Assembly: GCF_004352915.1 (NCBI RefSeq)
Contig: NZ_SJSY01000072.1
Location: 186,001-250,000, forward strand
From: Flavobacterium zhairuonense
Lineage (GTDB): Bacteria; Bacteroidota; Bacteroidia; Flavobacteriales; Flavobacteriaceae
Length of the DNA stretch: 64,000 nt
Direction of reading: 5' to 3'
Below are positions 44,798 to 53,600 of this stretch, piece by piece; the stretch's first letter is position 1; each line of letters begins with the position of its first letter. A model generated the notes under the pieces. It did no database searches. It saw only the letters and a list, made by a program, of their open reading frames with translations, and was not told the origin of the DNA. Made by a program: the position numbers and the translations under genes.

Positions 44798-47791
44798 TTA
44801 CTTTATAATCGCAGTCTGAATTATTTGTTGAATCTCTTCTCTGATTTTTCCTTTTGCTAATTTATTTTCATCGTTAATTACTTCTGGATATGTTCTGTTC
44901 GATAAGAAAACATAAACAATTTCGGTTTCTGGATCTGCCCAAGCCATGTTTCCTGTAAAACCGGTGTGCCCGAAACTCGCTTCGGAAACACAATCGCAAG
45001 TTGGCCCGCCTTTGTGAACTCTTTTATCAAATCCTAAACCTCTCAAAACGCCTTGATTTTTGTAATAACAAGTATTGAAGGCATCAAAAGTTTGAGGAGA
45101 AAAATATTGAATGCCACCGTAATTTCCTTTTTGTAAATACATTTGCATCATTTTGGCAACGTCCATGCTGTTTGAAAAAATCCCTGCGTGACCTGCAACA
45201 CCGCCTTCCATTGCGGCAGCCATATCGTGCACATAACCTTGAATGACCTGATGTCTGAAATAATTATCAATTTCAGTTGGAGCAATATTGCTTTTGTCAA
45301 ATTTGTCTAAAGGATTGTAAAGCGTATTCGTCATTCCTAATGTACTATAGAAGTTTTCTTTGCTCAAATCTTCCAAATTTTTATGTGTTTTTCTTTCTAA
45401 ATATTCTTTTAGAATGATAAAAGTAAAATCGCTGTATTTGTATTCTTTTTTATGAGAAACAGGGCTTTGCGCAATGATTTTCATAATCGTGTCATGATAG
45501 TCATTTCGAAGGTAAAGGCTATCCGCTACTTTTGTTGTAAAACCATTTTCAGCTATTTTTCGATAGTATTTTTGAGAAGGTTTAGTATTAGCGTCTAAAG
45601 TTGCTTTGTAAAACGGAATCCATGCCTGAAGGCCAGCGTAGTGATTCAGCAAATCTTTGAAAGTGATATTTTCTTTGTTTGTTTTGGCAAAAAACGGCAC
45701 CATATCTTTTAGTTTGGTGTCCAGCGTTACTTTATTTTTATCGTACAATTGCATCACATTTGGCAGTGTCGAAATCATTTTTGAAATTGAAGCCACATCA
45801 TACAAATCTGAATTGGTTACAGTTTTTCCGTTATCATAAGTTTGAGTTCCGTACGATTTCTGAAAAATTACACTTCCTTTTCTTGCCACCAAAACCTGCA
45901 TTCCCGGTGTCATTTTCCCATCGATCGCTTTTTGTGCTACGGCATCAATTTTAGACAAAATAGCGGGATTCATATTTACATTTTCGGGAGCTGTAAACGC
46001 TAAGCGATTTAATTTTTCTGTAGTTAAACCGTCATTTACATGAAAAGAATCATTAATCGAAACCGGCAATTTTCCTTTGGCTTCAATGGCTCCAAAAAGT
46101 AATTCTGCCGAAACCACTTGGCTGATATCTGAGTTTTGATACGAAACCACTAATCCTTCAATATCAGTAAAATCTGAAATAGAAAGTAGCGAATATGGTT
46201 TGGCAAAAACATCCAAAATCACTTTGTTGTGTTTTGCAATTTCTTTCAGCCAAAGCATTTCTTGTAGTGTGAATTCTTGTTTTTCCCAAGGCTTATTTAC
46301 TTTGTGAAAGCTGATAATAACCTTGTCAAACTTTTTTAATTCACTATTTAAACTGTCAAGATTGGTGTCTTTAACTTCTGTAATATCAGTGTATTTTTTT
46401 AAAGTAGAAACGAAAGTGCTGTTGGTATCTTCACCCAATTTCACGTAAGCAATTTTTTCGCTTAAATTTTTTATCGGAAGTATTTCTTTGTCATTTTTTA
46501 AAACGGTAATTGCATTTTCATATAATTTATAATGCAAAGCGTCATTTTGCGTCGGATTCAAATCTTCATATAAATTATTTAAATCAATTGGTTTGTATTG
46601 GTGCAATCCCGCTTTGTATTTGTAGTGTAATATTTTTTTAACCGAATGTGCTAAACGTTCTTCTGTAATAACTTTTTCGTTGTAAGCCGCTTCTAGTTTT
46701 TGAAAAGCTACAGGAACATTTTCTGGACAAAGCAAAATGTCGTTTCCAGCTAAAATTACGGCTATTTCCAAATCGCCCGGGCCTTTAAAATTAGCGGCAC
46801 CTTTCATTGCTAAACCGTCTGTAAAAATCAATCCGTTGAATCCTAATTCTTTTTGAAGCAGATTCGTAACAACATTATAAGAAGCCGAAGAAGGACAATT
46901 TGGCTGTGATTCTAAACTTGGGATATTAAGATGTGCGACCATTACGGAAGCCAAGCCTTCGTCGAATAATTTTTTATATGGATATAATTCAACTAATTCT
47001 AGTCTGTCTTTAGAAAAATTAACGGTAGGTAAAGCTTTATGCGAATCGGTTGAAGTGTCGCCGTGTCCAGGAAAATGTTTTCCGGTGCAAAAAACGCCGT
47101 TTCCTTGAATTCCTTTCATTAAAGCGATCGCTTTTTCGCTTACATTAACTTTATCTTCACCAAAAGAGCGGTTTCCGATAATTGGGTTTTTAGGGTTTGT
47201 ATTAATATCCAAAACAGGAGCGAAGTTGAAATGAACGCCAATTCGTTTGTTTTCCGTGGCCATATTTTTTCCCACTTTTTCGATCAAGCTCAAATCTTGA
47301 ATCGCACCCAAAGTCATGTTCCAAGGATAACGATAAGTTGAATCCAAACGCATGGCTAATCCCCATTCGGCATCAATACCAATCATCAAAGGAATTTTTG
47401 CTTTTGATTGATATAAATTGGTCAATTTTGCTTGACGAACAGGTCCACCTTGAAAGAAAATAACATTTCCTATTTTGTAATCTTCAATAAGTTTGCTGAT
47501 TTGATTAACGTGTGCAGAATCTTTATTAGAATAAGCAGAAACCATAAACAGTTGACCAATTTTTTCCTGAACCGTCATTTTGTTGTAAATGCTGTCAACC
47601 CAAGCCGTTTCCTGATCAGAATCTTTGAAGAATGTTTTTTTCTCGGTAATATTTTTTTGAACGTAAACAACGGTGTCCTTCGAAGGAATACCTTTTTTGG
47701 CATCGGTTACGGTGTTTTTTTTAGAAGCACAATTGGTGATTAAAAAGATAAAAGAGGCGTATAAACTAATTTTTATGAATGAATTTTTCAT
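44798..47791 (-). CDS. NagZ-type GH3 beta-N-acetylglucosaminidase fused to AmiE-like serine hydrolase
   Basis: A 997-residue lipoprotein (signal ending 'FIFLITNC'). The first half is GH3 with the NagZ signature 'KHFPGHGDTSTDSHKALP', including the Asp-His catalytic pair on its flexible loop and 'GLIFTDGLAMKGA' with the nucleophilic Asp. The second half (from about residue 630) is a beta-lactamase/AmiE fold with SxxK ('ASISKM'), YxD ('KYSDF') and 'GHTGFTG'. In B. subtilis NagZ and AmiE are adjacent separate genes that remove GlcNAc and peptide from MurNAc; here they are one chain. I use the ATG at 47791, since the upstream start only prefixes 19 residues before the signal. It sits between the symporter and the NagX-like gene. 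Confidence 0.9.
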   Translation of the reverse strand: MKNSFIKISLYASFIFLITNCASKKNTVTDAKKGIPSKDTVVYVQKNITEKKTFFKDSDQETAWVDSIYNKMTVQEKIGQLFMVSAYSNKDSAHVNQISKLIEDYKIGNVIFFQGGPVRQAKLTNLYQSKAKIPLMIGIDAEWGLAMRLDSTYRYPWNMTLGAIQDLSLIEKVGKNMATENKRIGVHFNFAPVLDINTNPKNPIIGNRSFGEDKVNVSEKAIALMKGIQGNGVFCTGKHFPGHGDTSTDSHKALPTVNFSKDRLELVELYPYKKLFDEGLASVMVAHLNIPSLESQPNCPSSASYNVVTNLLQKELGFNGLIFTDGLAMKGAANFKGPGDLEIAVILAGNDILLCPENVPVAFQKLEAAYNEKVITEERLAHSVKKILHYKYKAGLHQYKPIDLNNLYEDLNPTQNDALHYKLYENAITVLKNDKEILPIKNLSEKIAYVKLGEDTNSTFVSTLKKYTDITEVKDTNLDSLNSELKKFDKVIISFHKVNKPWEKQEFTLQEMLWLKEIAKHNKVILDVFAKPYSLLSISDFTDIEGLVVSYQNSDISQVVSAELLFGAIEAKGKLPVSINDSFHVNDGLTTEKLNRLAFTAPENVNMNPAILSKIDAVAQKAIDGKMTPGMQVLVARKGSVIFQKSYGTQTYDNGKTVTNSDLYDVASISKMISTLPNVMQLYDKNKVTLDTKLKDMVPFFAKTNKENITFKDLLNHYAGLQAWIPFYKATLDANTKPSQKYYRKIAENGFTTKVADSLYLRNDYHDTIMKIIAQSPVSHKKEYKYSDFTFIILKEYLERKTHKNLEDLSKENFYSTLGMTNTLYNPLDKFDKSNIAPTEIDNYFRHQVIQGYVHDMAAAMEGGVAGHAGIFSNSMDVAKMMQMYLQKGNYGGIQYFSPQTFDAFNTCYYKNQGVLRGLGFDKRVHKGGPTCDCVSEASFGHTGFTGNMAWADPETEIVYVFLSNRTYPEVINDENKLAKGKIREEIQQIIQTAIIK

Positions 47792-47862
47792 GTGATTTTT
47801 TTTTAAACCGATTTGAATTTTAGCATCAAATTCAAATCGATTAATCAATATTGATAAGCTGA

Positions 47863-49371
47863 TTAGAAGCTTATTTTGTCGCTCGTTTTAGAGCTTGTAA
47901 TGTATAAACCTAAATAAGTTATTAATCCGTTTAGCACGATTAATTCGTTATCAAAAACATATCCTGCAAACAGCAGTTTCGAGTTTTCATTAATTAGATA
48001 AGTAAAAAATGGCGATAATAAACAGATTATTGGAACCAGTTTGTCATGCACATTTCTAGATTTTTGGAACAAACCAAAAGCATATAATCCTAGCAATGGT
48101 CCATAAGTATAAGAAGCAACTTTAAAGATCATTCCAACAACAGAACTGTCGTTTATTGCATTAAAAACCAATATGATAAAAAATACTAAAACAGAAAAAC
48201 TGATGTGGACTAAATGTCTAATTTTTACCGTGTTTTTTTTATGGCTGTTTTCTGCTTTGTCCATTCCTAAAAAGTCAACACAGAAAGAAGTGGTTAAAGC
48301 CGTTAATGCCGAATCTGTAGTAGCAAAAGTGGCAGCAATGATTCCTAATAAAAAGACAATTGCAGGAATTAATGCTAGATGATTTAGCGCGATTTCTGGA
48401 AAAAGTAGATCGGTTCTTGGTTTTCCTGTTACTAAATCAGTTGGAATTGAAATGCCATTTTTATTTGCATAAATGTATAAAAGTGCTCCAACACTCAAAA
48501 AGAAAATATTGATTACCACAAATATTCCTGTAAAAGTGAACATGTTTTTTTGCGCTTCGCCAATGTTTTTGCAGCTCAGATTTTTTTGCATTAAATCCTG
48601 ATCCAAACCTGTCATGGCAATGGTTACAAACATTCCACCTAATATTTGTTTTATGAAATGGAATTTACTTCCCATAAAATCATCAAAGAAAAAAATCTTC
48701 GAGTAATTACTGTTTTTCACTTCTTCAAATGCGCTGATGGCACTTAAATCCATTCGGTCACAAATGAAATAAATGGTTAAGAAAACAGAAGTCACCAGGA
48801 AAAACGTCTGTAAAGTATCTGTAATGATAATCGTTTTTAATCCGCCTCTGTAAGTGTATGAGAAAATAAGCAATAACGAAATCAAAACGGTAAAAGCAAA
48901 CGGAACATGATAGAAATCAAATACAAAACGTTGTAAAACAATAACAACCAAATAAAGTCTGAATGCCGAGCTGATCGTTCTACTGATCAAGAAAATAGAA
49001 GCCGCTGTTTTGTAACTGAAAACACCCATTCTATGCTCAATATAACTATAAATCGAAGTCAGGTTCATTCTGTAATACAGAGGCAACAATAATTTTGTAA
49101 TTACAATAAAACCAAGTGCATTTCCTAAAACAAACTGAAAATATTTGAATTGTTCACCAGTTGCTGCACCAACCTCGCCCGGAACCGATATAAAAGTAAC
49201 TCCAGAAAGAGCCGTTCCAATCATCCCGAAAGCAACTAAATACCATTTTGAATTTTTATTGGCAGTAAAAAAAGCTTGATTGCCGCTATCTTTCTTGCTT
49301 ACTCTGTGCGAGATATAGAATAATGTTCCGAAATAAATGATAATTAAGAGTAGGATGGTGCTTGGTGTCAT
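47863..49371 (-). CDS. Sodium:solute symporter (SSS family)
   Basis: A 502-residue inner-membrane transporter with about 13 helices. The family features are 'GVTFISVPGEVGAATGEQFK', 'SIYSYIEHRMGVFSYKTAAS' and 'GLDQDLMQKNLSCKN'. It resembles the SSS members (NanT/SglT type) that import sugars in Bacteroidota. Placed between MurQ and NagZ-AmiE, it most likely brings MurNAc or a related amino sugar into the cytoplasm without phosphorylating it. 70 nt separate it from murQ. Confidence 0.9.
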   Translation of the reverse strand: MTPSTILLLIIIYFGTLFYISHRVSKKDSGNQAFFTANKNSKWYLVAFGMIGTALSGVTFISVPGEVGAATGEQFKYFQFVLGNALGFIVITKLLLPLYYRMNLTSIYSYIEHRMGVFSYKTAASIFLISRTISSAFRLYLVVIVLQRFVFDFYHVPFAFTVLISLLLIFSYTYRGGLKTIIITDTLQTFFLVTSVFLTIYFICDRMDLSAISAFEEVKNSNYSKIFFFDDFMGSKFHFIKQILGGMFVTIAMTGLDQDLMQKNLSCKNIGEAQKNMFTFTGIFVVINIFFLSVGALLYIYANKNGISIPTDLVTGKPRTDLLFPEIALNHLALIPAIVFLLGIIAATFATTDSALTALTTSFCVDFLGMDKAENSHKKNTVKIRHLVHISFSVLVFFIILVFNAINDSSVVGMIFKVASYTYGPLLGLYAFGLFQKSRNVHDKLVPIICLLSPFFTYLINENSKLLFAGYVFDNELIVLNGLITYLGLYITSSKTSDKISF

Positions 49372-49441
49372 TTTATTTTTTGGTGTTTGATTCTTTTATA
49401 AAACTATAAAAGATTTTAAAAAGTTTTGATTTTGCAGATTT

Positions 49442-50254
49442 TTATTTTTGTGCCAATAAAACTGCTCTTACACTTTTGTGCTTATGAAGTAATTCTTCGG
49501 CTAAATCATGTTCAATTCCAAGTTCTTCTATAATCATTTTAATAGCTCGTTTTACCAGTTTTTCGTTAGAAAGCTGCATATCAACCATTTTGTTGCCTTT
49601 TACTTTTCCAAGTTTGATCATTACCGAAGTAGAGATCATGTTTAAAGTTAATTTTTGAGCCGTTCCCGATTTCATTCTGGTACTTCCAGTTAAAAATTCT
49701 GGTCCAACAATCAATTCAATTGGATAATCTGCTTCTTGAGCAATAAGTCCGTTGCTGATGCAAGAAATACTTCCCGTTTTTATATTGTGTTCTTTGGCTT
49801 TTTTCAGAGCGCCTAGGACATAAGGTGTGTTTCCAGAAGCAGCAATTCCGATAATAAAATCAAGACTTGAGATTTCAAATTTTTCCAAATCTTTCCAAGC
49901 TTGTTCTGTATCGTCTTCAGCGTTTTCAACTGCTTTTCTGATAGCAGTGTCTCCACCAGCAATAATTCCGATAATCATGTCATGCGGCACACCAAAAGTC
50001 GGTGGGCATTCTGACGCATCTAAAATTCCGATTCTTCCTGAAGTTCCCGCTCCAATATAAAATAATCGGCCACCCAATTGCATTTTTTTGACAATTGCTT
50101 TAACCAGTTTTTCAATTTTAGGAATTTGTTCCTCAATAATATTCGGTACTTTTTTGTCTTCTGTATTAATGTTTGTAAGAAGTTCTTTCACGCTCATTTG
50201 ATCCAAATCTTTGTACAAAGATTCTTGTTCGGTTTCAGGATTTTTATTTTTCAT
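49442..50254 (-). CDS. murQ: N-acetylmuramic acid 6-phosphate etherase MurQ
   Basis: A 270-residue SIS-domain enzyme. It cleaves the D-lactyl ether of MurNAc-6-phosphate to give GlcNAc-6-phosphate and D-lactate in the cytoplasm. Motifs are 'FYIGAGTSGRIGILDASECP' with the acid/base Glu, 'AEDDTEQAW', 'AASGNTPYVLGAL' and 'GPEFLTGSTRMKSGTAQKL'. I use the ATG at 50254 (preceded by AAGAGA), because the longer version adds 21 basic residues. It lies downstream of NamZ. Its substrate needs a kinase that is not in the window. Confidence 0.96.
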   Translation of the reverse strand: MKNKNPETEQESLYKDLDQMSVKELLTNINTEDKKVPNIIEEQIPKIEKLVKAIVKKMQLGGRLFYIGAGTSGRIGILDASECPPTFGVPHDMIIGIIAGGDTAIRKAVENAEDDTEQAWKDLEKFEISSLDFIIGIAASGNTPYVLGALKKAKEHNIKTGSISCISNGLIAQEADYPIELIVGPEFLTGSTRMKSGTAQKLTLNMISTSVMIKLGKVKGNKMVDMQLSNEKLVKRAIKMIIEELGIEHDLAEELLHKHKSVRAVLLAQK

Positions 50255-50377
50255 TTTTCTCTTTTTTTTGATTTTAGAAACCAAATTCTTCCGAATAAGG
50301 ACTTCGTTTTTGTGCATTAATAGTCTCTATTTTATTTAAAAAATAGTGGAATTCGAGTGGATTATTGAATTAAGGGA

Positions 50378-51571
50378 TTATTTATAAATCAGGTATTTTG
50401 TTCGCATTTTTTTGAAAGCTTCTAGGTTTTTCTGCCAGCTTTTTCTAATTTCAGATTCAGAAACGCCACTTTCAATTTGCTGTTGTAATTTTTTTGTTCC
50501 TGCAAGCTTGGTGAAAAAAGCATTGAAGAATTTTGTTTTGTCACTTGTATTTTGATACGCTTTAATCAACCATTTTAATTCGAGTTGTTTTAGTTTTGGA
50601 TATTTCGTTAAATCCTCGCCAAAACATTCTTTTCCATTGTATAAAGGATCTTTTGCACCAAAATTTGGTTTCGGTGTAAAGCTGAAATTGGTTTTGGTTA
50701 AATAGGGCGAGCCATAAATTTGAAATTGTGTTTCAGTTCCGCGGCCAACGCTCACATTTGTTCCTTCAAAAAGGCATAAACTCGCATAAAGATTGATTGA
50801 TTGGTCGTTGGGCAAATTTGGAGATGGTTTTACCAATAAACTGTAAGGCATTGTTCGTTTATAATCCAAACATGGAATAACAGTTAATTTGCATTGAGCG
50901 CCATCTTTGAGCCATTTTTCACCATTTACCATTTGTGCATATTCTCCAATTGTCATTCCGTGTAGGAGCGGAATAGGGTGCATGCCCACAAAACTGGTGA
51001 ATTCTTTTTCTAAAAGCGGACCGTCAACGATAGAACCATTCGGATTTGGTCTGTCAAAAACAATAAGCGGAACGTTATTTTCTGCGCAAGCTTCCATCAC
51101 ATAATGAAGTGAAGAAATATAGGTATAGAATCGCGCGCCAACATCTTGCAAGTCAAAGATCATCACATCAATTCCTGCTAATTGTGCTGATTTTGGTTTT
51201 TTATTATCACCATAAAGTGAAATAATTGGCAAGCCTGTTTTTGGATCTTTTCCGTCAACAACATGTTCACCGGCATCAGCAGTTCCTCGAAACCCGTGTT
51301 CCGGAGCAAAAATAGTCTGAATGGCAATTTTTTTCTCTAAAAGAAAATCAACTACATGTGTTTTATCAGACAAAATTCCGGTTTGATTCGTTACAATTCC
51401 AACTTTTTTATCTTTTAAAATCGGAAGATATTTTTCGTAATTATCTGCACCAGTTTTAATTACAGAAGCATTGGTTTCCAATGAATTCTGAGATTGAATT
51501 GTTGAAGATTGAGACGGAATACAAAATAGAAATGCCGCAACAAAAGCGCTTTTTGCTATAAATTTTATCAT
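50378..51571 (-). CDS. namZ: NamZ-type exo-beta-N-acetylmuramidase (DUF1343)
   Basis: A 397-residue exported protein (signal within the first ~22 residues) of the DUF1343 family, whose B. subtilis member NamZ releases terminal MurNAc from wall fragments. Typical parts are 'KVGIVTNQTGILSDKTHVVD', 'FAPEHGFRGTADAGEHV', 'FDLQDVGARFYTYISSLHY' and 'VFDRPNPNG'. It sits between SusD and MurQ, exactly where a periplasmic enzyme feeding the MurNAc pathway would be expected. The family is certain; activity on MurNAc here is inferred from family and context. Confidence 0.92.
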   Translation of the reverse strand: MIKFIAKSAFVAAFLFCIPSQSSTIQSQNSLETNASVIKTGADNYEKYLPILKDKKVGIVTNQTGILSDKTHVVDFLLEKKIAIQTIFAPEHGFRGTADAGEHVVDGKDPKTGLPIISLYGDNKKPKSAQLAGIDVMIFDLQDVGARFYTYISSLHYVMEACAENNVPLIVFDRPNPNGSIVDGPLLEKEFTSFVGMHPIPLLHGMTIGEYAQMVNGEKWLKDGAQCKLTVIPCLDYKRTMPYSLLVKPSPNLPNDQSINLYASLCLFEGTNVSVGRGTETQFQIYGSPYLTKTNFSFTPKPNFGAKDPLYNGKECFGEDLTKYPKLKQLELKWLIKAYQNTSDKTKFFNAFFTKLAGTKKLQQQIESGVSESEIRKSWQKNLEAFKKMRTKYLIYK

Positions 51572-51767
51572 TTTAAATACAGTTAATAGTTAAGACAAAA
51601 AAAATTGACAAAATAAAATTAAGATTTTATCGGGATGTATATGAATGTTTTAGGTAGATTGGGGGAAATCTAAAAACTAATATTGTATGGCCTGAATTAT
51701 TCAGGGGAGAATCTTATTTTGTCTTTTTGTCTGTCACGATGTGTTTAAAAAAGAATGTTTTTTAAAT

Positions 51768-51801
51768 ACTGCCCCCAAAAACATGCAATTTTGGAGGCAG
51801 T
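51768..51801 (-). terminator. Hairpin after susD
   Basis: A 13-bp stem with one A-C mismatch (51768-51780 with 51789-51801) lies 31 nt past the susD stop on the minus strand. There is no long T tract, so it may be an mRNA-stabilising or partial terminator that lets susCD be expressed more than the downstream genes. Confidence 0.55.
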
Positions 51802-51831
51802 TTTACTATTGATTTTTCAGTTTTTACTGAA

Positions 51832-53568
51832 TTACCAGCCTGGGTTTTGTTTTAGTGTTACACCTTCAGCCAAGTATAAATTGATGTCATTTGTTGGAAT
51901 CGCACTTAAGTAATTTTTAGGTGATACAAATAATCTAGTTACACCTGCTGCATAAGGAATTACATATCCTTGAGCATTTACTTTTGTTTTAGTGCTTCCG
52001 CCTATCAAAGAAACTATTCTAGCTCCTAAAATAACATCTGGATTAGCATTAGTGTCTAAATAATCTCCTTTTTTCCAACGAATAAGATCTTCTTTTCTCA
52101 TAGAAGTCCAGCTCATGAACTCAATTCTGCGCTCACGACGAATCTCATATATAATTGGACTAACGATTCCGCCTAGTTGCTCTAACGCAGTTGTTCTTTG
52201 CGGATCATCGATTTGTACGCCATTAGCAGAAGCATTTGTGCCATCTGTAGTCAAAATAGCAATTCCTGCACGTGTACGAACTTTGTTGATTGATAAATTA
52301 AGATCGTTGTTAGTAATTGTACCTAATTCAGCACAAGCTTCAGCATAATTCAAATAAACCTCGCTTAGTGTGAAAATAGGAGCATCAATTTGATTTTGTC
52401 CAATTGTTGTAACCTCTGTACCTGTTGCAGCTGGGTTGTTGTATAGTTGAATTACATAACCTGTTATAGATGTCAAACCATTGAAAGGTTTGTCAGAATA
52501 AGCATAATCTGCGTTGCTGAAAGCTTTAGCAAATCTTGGATCTCTGTTGGCAAATGTATTAGCAATAGTAGCATCACCTAAATATTGAGCATTTCCTGCT
52601 TGTTTGATAGGTAATCCATTTGTCGTTACATAACTTTCTGCAGCAAATTTTGTCAATCCGTTTTGAACAGTAGAAGTATTTGTGTACGCTTGAATTCCAT
52701 TTCCTAAAACACCTTTAATGTATCTTTTTGTCAAAATTACTTCACTGTTTCCTAATAACTCAAGAGAATTGTAAAGTGCTTTCCAATCTGCGTTTAATTT
52801 ATAAGAATTGTTATTCATTACAGCTAAAGAAGCATCTTTTGCTTTTTGAAGATAAGCGTTTCCATTTTGACCTAGATTGTATTTTCTGTAAGTACCTTCA
52901 GTTAAACATACCTTGCTTAATAATGCATATGCAGTGTATTTGTTTACTGTAATATTACTGTCATCAACGTTTAATAACATTGGAATTGCTTCTTCCAAAT
53001 CTTTAATAACATTGTCCATAACTTCTGCTCTTGAAGAAGCTGGTTTGTATACATTAGGATCATTTTGAGCTAAATATTTATCTGTATAAGGCACATCACC
53101 AAATTGCTGTGCTAAACGGAAATAGGTATTAGCTCTAAAAAACTTTGCAACACCTATATAGTGGTTTTTCTTCGTCTGATCCATAGGTACATTTGGTACT
53201 CTTTCTAGCATCAAGTTGCAACGACGAATCAAAGTGTAATATTCGTTCCAGTTTGCGTTAGTTGCATTTGCTGCTGTTGGGAAGTTCGTAAAAACATTCA
53301 TTGCTAAATTGTCGTCAATTAACCCTGTAGCCGAAGCATGAAAGTAAAAGTCGGCCGTAGTACCAGCATTATTTCCGTAGCCATTAAAGGTATTATAGTT
53401 CAGCCAAGAATATGTTTTTACGTTATTTTCTGAAGTCCAAAAGTTATCATCTGAAAACACATCTTCAGGCGGTGTATCCAAAAAATCTGAACAGCTAACA
53501 GCTAGACTTGCAAAAGTTAGCAAGGCCACTGATAGTTTTATCCTTGAGTTTATTATTAATTTTCTCAT
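51832..53568 (-). CDS. SusD/RagB family surface glycan-binding lipoprotein
   Basis: A 578-residue outer-membrane lipoprotein (lipobox 'LAVSCSDFLDTPPED', Cys26). The Cys-SDFLD start, the N-terminal TPR-like helices ('YIGVAKFFRANTYFRLAQQF') and the C-terminal 'RRERRIEFMSWTSMRKEDLI' are standard for SusD proteins. It forms the lid over the SusC channel and binds the glycan. The gene follows susC by 32 nt. The ligand is predicted from the locus to be a peptidoglycan-derived sugar. Confidence 0.96.
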   Translation of the reverse strand: MRKLIINSRIKLSVALLTFASLAVSCSDFLDTPPEDVFSDDNFWTSENNVKTYSWLNYNTFNGYGNNAGTTADFYFHASATGLIDDNLAMNVFTNFPTAANATNANWNEYYTLIRRCNLMLERVPNVPMDQTKKNHYIGVAKFFRANTYFRLAQQFGDVPYTDKYLAQNDPNVYKPASSRAEVMDNVIKDLEEAIPMLLNVDDSNITVNKYTAYALLSKVCLTEGTYRKYNLGQNGNAYLQKAKDASLAVMNNNSYKLNADWKALYNSLELLGNSEVILTKRYIKGVLGNGIQAYTNTSTVQNGLTKFAAESYVTTNGLPIKQAGNAQYLGDATIANTFANRDPRFAKAFSNADYAYSDKPFNGLTSITGYVIQLYNNPAATGTEVTTIGQNQIDAPIFTLSEVYLNYAEACAELGTITNNDLNLSINKVRTRAGIAILTTDGTNASANGVQIDDPQRTTALEQLGGIVSPIIYEIRRERRIEFMSWTSMRKEDLIRWKKGDYLDTNANPDVILGARIVSLIGGSTKTKVNAQGYVIPYAAGVTRLFVSPKNYLSAIPTNDINLYLAEGVTLKQNPGW

Positions 53569-53600
53569 TGTGATTAATTTTTAATTTTTAAATACATTTT

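Noticed and set aside
47791..47848. Upstream start for the GH3 protein
   Set aside because: It would add 19 residues before a complete lipoprotein signal peptide. The internal ATG at 47791 is far more likely.
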